A stretch of 64,000 bases of DNA, taken from assembly GCA_963842575.1 (NCBI GenBank), contig CAWJGS010000002.1, forward strand, positions 1-64,000. Reading direction: 5' to 3'. This stretch comes from JACDER01 sp963842575 (GTDB taxonomy: Bacteria > Actinomycetota > Thermoleophilia > Gaiellales > Gaiellaceae). Made by a program: the position numbers and the translations under genes. The notes below the pieces were generated by a model. The model was given only the letters and a program-made list of their open reading frames with translations. It had not been told where the DNA came from and ran no database searches. Shown here one piece after another: positions 55,401 through 63,497 of this stretch. Numbering within the stretch: the stretch's first letter is position 1; the number at the start of each line of letters is the position of its first letter.

Positions 55401-55871
55401 ATGATCGAAGACGGGGCCACTCCGGAGCCGCGTACCCGCGCGACGCAGGACCACACGCTGGTCAAGGCACTCAAGAAAGTGCCCACCCTGGGGACGTGCG
55501 ACGACGCCACACTGCTCGAGATCGTCGGCGACTCGGTCAACCTCGTCTGGCCGTCCGGCCACCGGGTCTTCGAGCACGGCACACCCGTGAGCGGGCTCTT
55601 CATCGTCCTCTCCGGCCGGGTGCGCGTGCTCGGAAGCGACGACGGCGAGCTGGCCGAGCTCGGCCCGGGAGAGCACTTCGGCGAGCTGTCGCTGCTCTTC
55701 GGCACGACCCACCAGTCCACGGTCGAGACGCTCGAGGACTCCGAGCTGATGGTGCTCCCCAAGGAGAGCTTCGACGAGCTCCTCGCCGAGCACCCGGATC
55801 TCGCCAAGGAGATCCGCCGGAAGGCGGACGAACGCTTGGCGATGAACCGCGGCGAAACCGCCTCCGACTAG
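55401..55871 (+). CDS. cyclic nucleotide-binding domain protein (single domain)
   Basis: 156 residues, ATG at 55401. A CAP-like barrel: RVFEHGTPVSGLFIVLSGRV, RVLGSDDGELAELGPGEHFG, ELSLLFGTTHQSTVETLEDS, MVLPKESFDELLAEHPDLAK. The phosphate-binding cassette is in GEHFGELSLLFGTTHQSTV (GE...R/T type, with Thr-His-Gln where Arg is usual). No DNA-binding or enzyme domain. It may be a sensor or adaptor for the cyclic nucleotide made by the neighbouring cyclase. Divergent from the 54520 phosphoesterase. Confidence 0.85.
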   Translation: MIEDGATPEPRTRATQDHTLVKALKKVPTLGTCDDATLLEIVGDSVNLVWPSGHRVFEHGTPVSGLFIVLSGRVRVLGSDDGELAELGPGEHFGELSLLFGTTHQSTVETLEDSELMVLPKESFDELLAEHPDLAKEIRRKADERLAMNRGETASD

Positions 55872-55872
55872 C

Positions 55873-56322
55873 CTAGCTGCTCTCGAGCCGCTCCTTGATC
55901 GCCTTCATCTGCTCGGCCGTGTTCTTGTTCAGGTACTCCTCGCCTGCTCGTCGTTCGCGGGCGCCGATTCCTTCATCGAGAAGTCCTGAACCCAGCGCAT
56001 CTTCGTCCCGCCGTTCTCGGGCTCGAAGTACCACTCGATGTTCATGTACTCGAACGGGCCCGTCTCGATCCGGTGCGACTTGGTCGTGTAGCTCGTCCGG
56101 GTCCATCGTCCGCTCGGACGTCCAGCTCCAGACCTGACCGTCGTACTCGGGATCGGGATGCGTGGTGAGACGAAACTTGACCGTGTTCCCGTCGCGCTCG
56201 AGGATCTCGACGCTCGCGTACTCGGTGAACAGGTTCGTCCAGTTCTCCAGGTCGTTCATCCGCTGCCAGACCTCGTCGATCGGCTTGTCGATGACGACCG
56301 AGTTGTCGGTGCGACCGGCCAT
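55873..56322 (-). CDS. WhiE-VI-type polyketide aromatase/cyclase (SRPBCC), two compensating frameshifts
   Basis: About 150 residues. MAGRTDNSVVIDKPIDEVWQ, LENWTNLFTEYASVEILERD, FRLTTHPDPEYDGQVWSWTS, ERTMDPDEL, then the true frame reads HRIETGPFEYMNIEWYFEPE, NGGTKMRWVQDFSMKESAPA, and the main frame returns in EEYLNKNTAEQMKAIKERLE. The order and motifs (VWSWTSERT, ETGPFEYM, MRW.QDFSMK, ending helix) match the spore-pigment (WhiE ORFVI) and TcmN-like aromatases of type II polyketide pathways. Shifts fall near 56080 and 55955. It folds and cyclises the poly-beta-keto chain. ACP is two bases upstream. Confidence 0.78.
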   Translation of the reverse strand: MAGRTDNSVVIDKPIDEVWQRMNDLENWTNLFTEYASVEILERDGNTVKFRLTTHPDPEYDGQVWSWTSERTMDPDELHDQVAPDRDGPVRVHEHRVVLRARERRDEDALGSGLLDEGIGARERRAGEEYLNKNTAEQMKAIKERLESS

Positions 56323-56324
56323 GA

Positions 56325-56579
56325 CTATCCCTCCTCGCTCAGCCGCTTGTTCGTGTAGGCGATCGCCTCGCCGATCGTCGTGATGTGCTCCGCGTCCTCG
56401 TCGGGAATCTGGAAGCCGTACTCCTGCTGCATCGCGAGCTGGATCTCGACGAACGCGAGCGAGTCGAGCCCGAGGTCCTCGAAGGACTGGCTCGGATCGT
56501 TGACCGTGTCCTCGGGGACGCCGATCCGGTTGACGAGGATGTTCTTCGCGTCCTCGAACGTGAACTCACGAGCGGCCAT
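56325..56579 (-). CDS. acyl carrier protein (type II polyketide pathway)
   Basis: 84 residues, ATG at 56579. The phosphopantetheine serine is in FEDLGLDSLAFVEIQLAMQQ (DSL). Flanks are SVNDPSQ-like region DTVNDPSQSFEDLGLDSLAF and YGFQIPDEDAEHITTIGEAI. Size and charge are normal. Between the patatin gene (14-base overlap) and the aromatase gene, in the position of whiE-V. Carries the growing chain for the ketosynthase pair. Confidence 0.9.
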   Translation of the reverse strand: MAAREFTFEDAKNILVNRIGVPEDTVNDPSQSFEDLGLDSLAFVEIQLAMQQEYGFQIPDEDAEHITTIGEAIAYTNKRLSEEG

Positions 56580-58101
56580 GGGCTACCTCCTTGGTGGGTC
56601 TGGCTAGGGACTGGAGCTTGGGCAGCTGCTCCTCGGCGGCCTGGCGGCCTGCCTCGAAAAACAGGTCGGCGAGATGGAAGTCCCGCCAGCTGGACGGCCC
56701 GAAGCGCGGCGTGACAGGCACGTCGGCGCGCGCGGCGTGCCGTTCGCTCGAGTCCAGCTGGGCGACGTCCATCACTTCGAGCAAGGTGTCGAGCATACGC
56801 GAGCGCGGGTTCTTCGTCGGCTCCGCGGCCGGACTCTCGCCGGGCCAGGCGTCGAGCGTCTGCCGGCTGATGATGTTGACGGCGACTGTCACGTCCGCGC
56901 CCAGCTCGACCACGGCGTCCGTCGGAACAGGGACGAGCGCGAGCCCGTCCACGAGCCGCTTTCCGTCCTGCTCCTGCGGCGGGAACATCCCGGCGAGGGC
57001 GGTGGCCGCGAGCAGCGCCTCCCAGAGCGGGCCCTCGGTGCGGGCGCAGGCGCCTGCGCGTTCAGGTCGACGGTCATCGCGACGAACGGAATGACGAGGT
57101 CGTCGAACGTCTTCTCGTCGGTCGTCTCGCGGAGCAGGCGCGTCATCGCCTCGAGCCCCGTCGAGCCGCCGGTCATCGAGAGCTTGAAGAGCTCGTCGAT
57201 CGTCGTCGCTCGTGAACGACTCGCGCATCGTCGCCTCGATCTCGTGCGAGTCGCGGCCGAGCGCGATCCACGCGCCGACCATCGCGCCGATGCTGGAGCC
57301 GGAGACGTAGTCGACCGTGTATCCGGCGTCCTCCAGCACGCGCAGCGCCGCGACGTGCGCGTAGCCCTTCGCGCCCCCGGCACCCAGCGCGAGCCCGAGC
57401 TTGGTGCGGGAGAGGTGGCGGCCGAGCCAGGCGATGTTCTCTGGCGGCTCGTCGAGCGTGATCGTGCGGTCGGTGGCCTCCTCGGCGGCACGTCGTGCCC
57501 GGCGACGCGACGACGACGACGGTGCCGTTCTTCGCGAGCAGGTCGTCCAGCGTCTCGAGCGCCGTCGAGCGAGTCGCGAACATCGAGCACGGCGACGGGG
57601 CGCGGGCTCGCGGCCTCCGTGGCGGCGATCACATCCGGGAGGGACGCTGCCGCCTCGTCGGAGACGCCAGCGCCACCGCCTCGCCGCGCGCCGCGAGTCG
57701 GCGACACGCGCGGTCGTTGCCGCCAGCCGGTCGGTCAGGATCCGGGTCAGGTTCTCGAGGATGCGCGGCTGCTCGGCGATCAGCGCCGCGACGCCGTAGC
57801 GCGAAAGCTCGAACACCGTCGTCGGGACGGCCGCGACGACCGTGGCCGAGCGCGGCTCGCCGCTGACGAGGGACATCTCGCCGATCACGTCCCCGCGCCG
57901 AAGCCGCGCGACGGGCTGGTCGTCCTGCAGTACGCGAGCGAAGCCGTCGACGATCACGAACAGGCTCTCCGCCGACTCTCCCTCGTGGCAGATCACGTGT
58001 CCTTCGCCGTACTCCTTCCGCCGCATCGCGGCCTCGAGGTCGGTGAGCTCGGACGGGTCGAGCCCGGCGAACAGCGGGTTGCGCGACAGGACGTCAATCA
58101 T
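56566..58101 (-). CDS. cyclic-nucleotide-binding patatin-like phospholipase (NTE type), frameshifted
   Basis: About 511 residues. N-terminal cNMP barrel: MIDVLSRNPLFAGLDPSELT, HVICHEGESAESLFVIVDGF, GDVIGEMSLVSGEPRSATVV (phosphate cassette with the usual Arg). Middle Rossmann-like part DVIAATEAASPRPVAVLDVR, partly in another frame (about 57710-57560). Then patatin: GLALGAGGAKGYAHVAALRV, YVSGSSIGAMVGAWIALG (GxSxG), and KRLVDGLALVPVPTDAV (DG dyad). Shifts near 57720, 57550, 57200 and 57060. A lysophospholipase/esterase that may be controlled by cAMP or cGMP. Its ATG overlaps the acyl-CoA ligase stop. Unusual partner inside a polyketide operon. Confidence 0.78.
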   Translation of the reverse strand: MIDVLSRNPLFAGLDPSELTDLEAAMRRKEYGEGHVICHEGESAESLFVIVDGFARVLQDDQPVARLRRGDVIGEMSLVSGEPRSATVVAAVPTTVFELSRYGVAALIAEQPRILENLTRILTDRLAATTARVADSRRAARRWRWRLRRGGSVPPGCDRRHGGREPAPRRRARCSRLARRRSRRWTTCSRRTAPSSSSRRRARRAAEEATDRTITLDEPPENIAWLGRHLSRTKLGLALGAGGAKGYAHVAALRVLEDAGYTVDYVSGSSIGAMVGAWIALGRDSHEIEATMRESFTSDDDRRALQALDDRRLDGARGDDAPAPRDDRREDVRRPRHSVRRDDRRPERAGACARTEGPLWEALLAATALAGMFPPQEQDGKRLVDGLALVPVPTDAVVELGADVTVAVNIISRQTLDAWPGESPAAEPTKNPRSRMLDTLLEVMDVAQLDSSERHAARADVPVTPRFGPSSWRDFHLADLFFEAGRQAAEEQLPKLQSLARPTKEVAHGRS

Positions 58102-59528
58102 CGGGCGAGGGCTTTCCGATCGGGCTTTCCGGAGGGTAGGAGCGGCAACTCGGGGAGGATCTCGATCGCGTACGGCACCTTATAACCGGCGATCCGGGAA
58201 CGGGCAAAGGCGATCAGCGCTCTCGGGTCGAGCTCGGCACCCGGCCGCGGGGAGACGTACGCGGCGAGCGCCTCGCCCATGCGCTCGTCCGGGACTCCGA
58301 GGACGGCCGCGTGCGCGACGTCGGGATGGGCGAGCAGCATCGCCTCGACCTCGGCCGGAACGACGTTGAAGCCGCCGACGTGGACGATCTCCTTGGCTCG
58401 GCCGACGATGCGGACGTAGCCGTCCTCGATCTCCGCCAGGTCGCCGGTGCGAAACCAGCCGTCGCGGAAGGCCTGGGCGGTCTCCTCCGGCCGCCGGTAG
58501 TAGCCGGGCGTCAGGTGCTCGCCCTTGACCTCGAGCTCGCCGTCGGTGACACGCGCCTCGTACTGCGGGGCGACGCGCCCGACGGTCGTGTGCCGCCGCT
58601 CGGGCGGGTCGTCGAGACGCACGCACGTGACCGCGCCCGTCTCGGAAAGGCCGTAGCAGTTGAGGATGCGCGTGCCGTGCTCGTCCAGCGCCTCGAGCAG
58701 GTCCGGCGGGCACGGCGCGCCGGCAACGAGGCCGGTGCGGATGCCCGGGATCCCGTCCGGACGCGACTTGAGCAGCGTGCGAAAGAGCGTCGGCGACCCG
58801 TGCAGCACGGTGGCGTCGCGGGCCTCGAGTGCGCGGAGCAGCGGGGCGGGCGAGAAGCTCGAGTCGACCAGGACGCACTCGGCGCCGGCGGCGACCGCGG
58901 CGTGCATGCAGGTGAGACCGAACGCATGCGAGATCGGAACGATCAATCCACAGCGGTCCTCCTGCTCGAGGCCCAACGTCTCGGCGAGGAACCGCGCGCC
59001 CTCCACCTCGCGAACGTGCTTCACGAGCACGCCCTTCGGATTTCCGGTCGTGCCGGAGGTGTAGAGAATCGCCGCGATCTCGTCCGGGAGCGCGTCCGGT
59101 TCGGACGACGAACCAGAAATCGGGGTCAGACCCCGGGTCATGTCTTCTGTACGAAGAACGCCGCGCACGCTCGGCGGGAAAATGCGCGGCAGGACGTCGG
59201 CGAACGAGTAGCCGCCGTGGGCCGCGACCGAGACGACCACCACCGGCTCCGCGTCCGCCAGCATCAGCTCGAGCTCCCGCTCGCGCAGGCGCGAGCTCAG
59301 CGGGACGGCGACGGCTCCGAGGCGCCAGGCCGCGAACAGCCCGGCCACGAGCTCCGGCGAGTTCGGCGCGACGAACGCGACCCGCTGGCCGCGCAGGTCG
59401 CCGGCGGCTCCGATCTGCTCCTCGATCCGCGCCGAGAGCTCGCGCAGCTCGGCGTAGGTCAAGAGCCGGTCGCCCGCGGAGAGCGCGGGACGGTCGGCAG
59501 GCGCCTCCTCGAGGAGGCTCGCGATCAA
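58098..59528 (-). CDS. acyl-CoA ligase / fatty-acyl-AMP synthetase (AMP-binding family)
   Basis: 476 residues from a TTG at 59528. AMP signature ILYTSGTTGNPKGVLVKH, LIVPISHAFGLTCMHAAVA, ILNCYGLSETGAVTCVRLDD (motif 2), WFRTGDLAEIEDGYVRIVGR (motif 3), IVHVGGFNVVPAEVEAMLL and the catalytic Lys end LPLLPSGKPDRKALAR. Activates a carboxylic acid, as CoA ester or acyl-AMP. In type II polyketide operons such enzymes can supply an unusual starter unit to the ACP or KS; that role is inferred from place only. Four-base overlap with the next gene. Confidence 0.87.
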   Translation of the reverse strand: MIASLLEEAPADRPALSAGDRLLTYAELRELSARIEEQIGAAGDLRGQRVAFVAPNSPELVAGLFAAWRLGAVAVPLSSRLRERELELMLADAEPVVVVSVAAHGGYSFADVLPRIFPPSVRGVLRTEDMTRGLTPISGSSSEPDALPDEIAAILYTSGTTGNPKGVLVKHVREVEGARFLAETLGLEQEDRCGLIVPISHAFGLTCMHAAVAAGAECVLVDSSFSPAPLLRALEARDATVLHGSPTLFRTLLKSRPDGIPGIRTGLVAGAPCPPDLLEALDEHGTRILNCYGLSETGAVTCVRLDDPPERRHTTVGRVAPQYEARVTDGELEVKGEHLTPGYYRRPEETAQAFRDGWFRTGDLAEIEDGYVRIVGRAKEIVHVGGFNVVPAEVEAMLLAHPDVAHAAVLGVPDERMGEALAAYVSPRPGAELDPRALIAFARSRIAGYKVPYAIEILPELPLLPSGKPDRKALAR

Positions 59529-59582
59529 CTGGGCTTGGTGGAGGCCCTGACGAGATGAGCCACGGGTCGCGTGAACATCCCG

Positions 59583-60842
59583 TCATGGCCTCCGCAGGAC
59601 GATCGAGCTGTTGAACCCACCGAACCCGCGGGCGTTCACGAGCACCGTCCCGACCGGCCCCTCCTTCGTCTCCGTGACGAACGCGAGGTCGCAGCCGTCG
59701 GCCGGCGAGTCCAGGTTGACCGTCGGCGGGATGACGCCGTCGCGCATCGCGAAGACCGCCGCGGCCACGTCCAGCGGCGCGCCGCCGCCGTACAGCCGTC
59801 CGGTCATCGTCTTCGGCGCCGTGACGGGGACGTCTCGACCGAAGACCTCCTTGATCGCGGAGGCCTCCGCTCGGTCCGCCTCGGGCACGCCCGCGGCGTC
59901 CGCAAACACGACGTCGATGTCGTCCGTTCCCACGCCGGCCCGCTCGACCGCCATCCGCATCGCGCGCGCGAGCTGCGAGCCGTCGCCGCTGACGCGCTTG
60001 GCGTCGAACGCGTCGTTGGTCGCCCCGTAGCCGAGGATCTCCGCGTACACCTGCGGCGCGTTGCGCTTCTTCGCGTGTCCCGCCTCCTCGACGATCACGA
60101 TCGCGCCGCCCTCGCCCATGACGTAACCGTTCGCCCGCTCGTCGAACGGGCGGTAGGCGTCGTCCGGCTCGTTCTCCAGAGACAGCCGCCCGTTGGTCAG
60201 CTGGCAGGTCAGGGCATACGGCCCGATCGGCGCCTCCGTTCCGCCGGAGACGACGAAATCGACGCCGCGCACGATGTTGCGCCGCGAGTGCCAGAGGGCC
60301 TCCAGCCCGCCCGCGCCCTCCTGGCAGACGACGCCGCACGGCCCCTTCATCCCGTACTTGATCGCGATCTGCCCCGTCGTCGCCGCGTAGAACCACGCGA
60401 TCGACTGGTAGGCGCCGACGAAGATCGGCCCCTTACCCCACAGGTTCTCGATCTCCTTCTGGCCGAACTCGTTGCCGCCCGAACCGCTGGCCGTGATCAC
60501 GCTCATCCGGTACGGGTCCTTGCCCTCCGGGTCGTACTTGGCGTCGTCCAGCGCCATCTGCGTGGCGGCGAGCGCCATGTGCGTCCAGTGGTCGGTCTGG
60601 ACGATCATGCGCTGGTCGAGGTAGTCCGCCGCGTCGAAGCCGTCCACCTCACCGGCGAGCTGTGCCGGGTACTGGGAGGGATCGAAGCGCGTGATGCGGC
60701 GGATCGCGCTCTTGCCCGACTTCGCCGACGACCACCAGGTGTCGTTGCCGATGCCGCCGGGAGCGACGACGCCGATCCCGGTGATGACGGCGCCGCGACC
60801 CGCGTCCGGCATGGAGGTGAAGGACTCCGGCTTCTGCGCCAT
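59583..60842 (-). CDS. type II polyketide chain-length factor (KS-beta)
   Basis: 419 residues; ATG at 60842 overlaps the KS-alpha stop (ATGA). Ketosynthase fold throughout: GAVITGIGVVAPGGIGNDTW, GYVMGEGGAIVIVEEAGHAK, VFADAAGVPEADRAEASAIK, GFGGFNSSIVLRRP. The active-site Cys region reads CGVVCQEGAGGLEALWHSRR; aligned with KS-alpha (STGCTSGID), the catalytic Cys is replaced by a Gly or Gln depending on alignment, and the His in NAHGT is Ala/Asp (FADAAG). So it is catalytically dead and acts as the CLF that sets chain length. Pairs with the 60842-62116 protein. Confidence 0.9.
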   Translation of the reverse strand: MAQKPESFTSMPDAGRGAVITGIGVVAPGGIGNDTWWSSAKSGKSAIRRITRFDPSQYPAQLAGEVDGFDAADYLDQRMIVQTDHWTHMALAATQMALDDAKYDPEGKDPYRMSVITASGSGGNEFGQKEIENLWGKGPIFVGAYQSIAWFYAATTGQIAIKYGMKGPCGVVCQEGAGGLEALWHSRRNIVRGVDFVVSGGTEAPIGPYALTCQLTNGRLSLENEPDDAYRPFDERANGYVMGEGGAIVIVEEAGHAKKRNAPQVYAEILGYGATNDAFDAKRVSGDGSQLARAMRMAVERAGVGTDDIDVVFADAAGVPEADRAEASAIKEVFGRDVPVTAPKTMTGRLYGGGAPLDVAAAVFAMRDGVIPPTVNLDSPADGCDLAFVTETKEGPVGTVLVNARGFGGFNSSIVLRRP

Positions 60843-62116
60843 CAGATGCCCACCTCCTGCAGCTCCTTGGGGCGGGCGAGGATCATCGCCGACTGGAAGC
60901 CGCCGAAGCCGCTGCCGGTCGAGAGCGCGGCGTCGATCTGCCTGCGCCGCGCCTCACGGGGCGTGTAGTCGAGGTCGCACTCGGGATCGGGGTTCTCCCA
61001 GTTGGCCGTCGGCGGGACGACGCCGCGGTCGATCGCAAGCGCGCACGCGGCCATCTCGACCGCGCCGATCCCGCCCAGCGAGTGGCCGATCATCGACTTG
61101 ATCGAGCTGATCGGGATCTTGTACGCCTGGTCGCCGAGCGAGCGCTTGTACGCGGCGGTTTCGTGGCGGTCGTTCTGCTTCGTCCCCGACCCGTGCGCGT
61201 TGATGTAGTCGATGTCCTCCGGCTCGATCCCGCCCTGCGCCATCGCATCGAGGATGGCCTCCGACATTTCCGCCCCGTCGGGACGCAGGCCGGTCATGTG
61301 GTACGCGTTGCCGCGGTTCGCGTAGCCCGCGACCTCGCAGTAGATGTGCGCGCCGCGCGCCTGCGCGGCGTCGAACTCCTCGAGGACGAGGACCGCGGAG
61401 CCCTCCCCCATCACGAAGCCGTCGCGGTCGCGGTCGAACGGGCGGGAGGCGTGCTCGGCGTCGTCGTTCCGGCGCGAGGTCGCCTTGATCGGGTCGAAGC
61501 AGGCCATCGAGATCGGCGAGATCCCCGTCTCGGAGGCGCCGGAGATGACGATGTCCGCCTCTCCGTCCTGGATCAACTGGTGCCCGTAGCCGATGCCGTC
61601 GATCCCCGACGTGCAGCCGGTGGACACGACGACGGACGGCCCGTGGGCGCCGAACTTGAGCGCGACCTCGGCGGCCAGCGTGCTCGGCACGAGCGCGTGG
61701 TAGAGGAAGGGCGACGCGTACTCGTGGTCGACGAGCCACTTCTCGCCGTGGTTCGAGACGACGACGTAATCGCGCTCCAGCACCATCGTCCCCCCCACCG
61801 CGCTGCCCAGCGTCACGGCCAGCCGCTCGCGGTCGACTCCTTCGAGATCGAGGCCCGCGTCGGTGACGGCCTCCATCGCCGCGGCGACGGCGAACTGGAC
61901 GTACCGGTCCATGCGGTTCACTTCCTGGTCGTTCAGCCCCGCCTCGTGCGGGTCGAAATCCGCCTCGGCCGCGATCTGCGAGCGGAAGCCCTCAGGATCG
62001 AAGAACGTGATCTTGCGCGTCGCGGTCTTGCCGGACGTGATGCGGTCCCAGAACGCTTCCCGGTTGACCCCTCCCGGCGCGACGACCCCTACCCCGGTTA
62101 CGACGCTTCGTCTCAC
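60842..62116 (-). CDS. type II polyketide ketosynthase alpha (KS-alpha)
   Basis: 424 residues, GTG at 62116 overlapping the cupin stop (GTGA). SVVTGVGVVAPGGVNREAFW; catalytic Cys in VVVSTGCTSGIDGIGYGHQL; His in YINAHGSGTKQNDRHETAAY; Lys and His in SSIKSMIGHSLGGIGAVEMA. The STGCTSGID sequence and the KQNDRHET stretch are typical of aromatic (actI/whiE) KS-alpha and not of FabF (SACATG). Makes the poly-ketone backbone together with the CLF. Confidence 0.92.
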   Translation of the reverse strand: MRRSVVTGVGVVAPGGVNREAFWDRITSGKTATRKITFFDPEGFRSQIAAEADFDPHEAGLNDQEVNRMDRYVQFAVAAAMEAVTDAGLDLEGVDRERLAVTLGSAVGGTMVLERDYVVVSNHGEKWLVDHEYASPFLYHALVPSTLAAEVALKFGAHGPSVVVSTGCTSGIDGIGYGHQLIQDGEADIVISGASETGISPISMACFDPIKATSRRNDDAEHASRPFDRDRDGFVMGEGSAVLVLEEFDAAQARGAHIYCEVAGYANRGNAYHMTGLRPDGAEMSEAILDAMAQGGIEPEDIDYINAHGSGTKQNDRHETAAYKRSLGDQAYKIPISSIKSMIGHSLGGIGAVEMAACALAIDRGVVPPTANWENPDPECDLDYTPREARRRQIDAALSTGSGFGGFQSAMILARPKELQEVGI

Positions 62117-62514
62117 GGATTGCGCTCCTCGGTGTCGACGTGCCCCGCGTCGGGACGCGGCGCGAGCGGGCCGAGATGGAAGACGATGAACGCGTCCTCG
62201 CTGCCCTCGTTCCTGAGCCGGTGCTTGACGTTGACCGGGATATAGAGAGCCTCGCCGCCGTTCACGGTCTGCGCCTCGCCGTCGAGATCGGCGGTGAGCG
62301 AGCCGGAGCAGACGTAGATGAACTCCTCCGAATACGGGTGGTAGTGCTCTGAGATCCAGTCGCCGCCCGGAATCGTGGCGACGCCCATGAAGCCTGAGGT
62401 GGACCCGACCGTCTTCGGGCTGAGCAGCGTGCGCACGTCGCCGCCGCGGCGGTTGTCGGCTGGGGTCTCCTCGACCTTCCGGACGCCCGGCTGAGTTTGT
62501 TCCTGCGCTTCCAT
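62113..62514 (-). CDS. cupin protein of the polyketide operon (WhiE ORF II-like)
   Basis: 133 residues, ATG at 62514. GFMGVATIPGGDWISEHYHP (His, His), YSEEFIYVCSGSLTADLDGE, NGGEALYIPVNVKHRLRNEG (His). A cupin of this type precedes KS-alpha in spore-pigment clusters, where its role (cyclisation or oxygenation) is not settled. First gene of the minus-strand operon; fabD is divergent with 50 bases between, so the promoters lie there. Confidence 0.85.
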   Translation of the reverse strand: MEAQEQTQPGVRKVEETPADNRRGGDVRTLLSPKTVGSTSGFMGVATIPGGDWISEHYHPYSEEFIYVCSGSLTADLDGEAQTVNGGEALYIPVNVKHRLRNEGSEDAFIVFHLGPLAPRPDAGHVDTEERNP

Positions 62515-62564
62515 TATTTCCTCCCTGGCTTGGTGAGCGCGATCGTGACATACTCGCCCGCGCC
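62515..62564. promoter_or_regulatory. divergent promoter region of the polyketide operon and fabD
   Basis: A 50-base gap separates the cupin ATG (62514, minus) and the fabD GTG (62565, plus). GGGAGGAAAT just upstream of the cupin start (minus strand) acts as ribosome site. Both promoters must be within or overlapping the gap; -35/-10 boxes are not clear by eye. Confidence 0.4.
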
Positions 62565-63497
62565 GTGTCTACAGCCTTCCTCTATCCGGGGCAGGGATCG
62601 CAGAAGGTCGGGATGGGAGCGGAGTTGCTCGATTCCGAGGGCGAGCTTCTGACCGACTACCTGCGCCAGGCCGAGGCCGCGTCGGGCCAGCCGATCCGCA
62701 AGGTCATGCTCGAAGGACCGATGGAGGCCCTCACGCGCACCGAGGTGGCGCAACCGGCCCTCTTCTGTGTCGCGCTGGCTGTGACGGACGCCGCCCGCGC
62801 ACGCGGTCTGCAGCCCGATCTCGTCGCCGGCCACTCGCTCGGCGAGTACACGGCAGCGGCGGCTTCCGGCGCCATTTCGGTGGAGGACGGGATCGAGCTT
62901 GTCTCGCTGCGCGGCCGGCTGATGGGCGAGATCGGGGACGAGCGGCCGGGCGCGATGGCAGCCGTCATCGGCCTCGACGCTGACAAGCTCGGCACCCTAT
63001 GCGAGGAGGCCGCGGCCGCCGGCATGGTCACGCTCGCGAACATCAACTCGCCCACGCAGATCGTCGTCTCGGGCGAGGAGGACGGCGTCGCCAAGCTGAT
63101 GGAGCTGGCTGAGGAGGCGGGCGCATCGCGCGTCGTGAAGCTCCAGGTCGCGGCCGCCTTCCACAGCGAACTGATGAAGCCGGTGCAGGAGCAGATGGCG
63201 GAGGCTGTTCGCGATGTCGCCTGGTCGAACCCTCGTGTCCCGGTCGCTTCGAACTCGCGCGGCGCAATCGTCGACGACGCCGAGTCCCTGCAGGCCGCGC
63301 TCGTCGAGCAGATCGCGTCGCCGGTTCGCTGGGTCGAGTGCGTGCAGGCGCTGGTCGGCGCCGGCGCAACCACGTTCCTCGAATCCGGGCCGGGCCGCGT
63401 CCTCGGCGGGCTCGTCCGCCAGATCCACCCCGACGCCGACGTCTTCTCGGCCGACTCGCCCGCTCGGCTGGACGAGTTCGCCGCCGAACACTCCTGA
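62565..63497 (+). CDS. fabD: malonyl-CoA:ACP transacylase
   Basis: 310 residues, GTG at 62565. AFLYPGQGSQKVGMGAELLD, catalytic Ser in LVAGHSLGEYTAAAASGAIS, Arg in VSLRGRLMGEIGDERPGAMA, His in VAAAFHSELMKPVQEQM. Loads malonyl units onto ACP for fatty acid or polyketide extension. Its place opposite the polyketide operon suggests it serves that ACP, although it could be the only fabD of the cell. Confidence 0.93.
   Translation: MSTAFLYPGQGSQKVGMGAELLDSEGELLTDYLRQAEAASGQPIRKVMLEGPMEALTRTEVAQPALFCVALAVTDAARARGLQPDLVAGHSLGEYTAAAASGAISVEDGIELVSLRGRLMGEIGDERPGAMAAVIGLDADKLGTLCEEAAAAGMVTLANINSPTQIVVSGEEDGVAKLMELAEEAGASRVVKLQVAAAFHSELMKPVQEQMAEAVRDVAWSNPRVPVASNSRGAIVDDAESLQAALVEQIASPVRWVECVQALVGAGATTFLESGPGRVLGGLVRQIHPDADVFSADSPARLDEFAAEHS

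Noticed and set aside
58180..60396. Minus-strand frame of 738 codons across the ligase and CLF genes
   Set aside because: Shadow of the two real genes in the next frame; Arg-rich without motifs.
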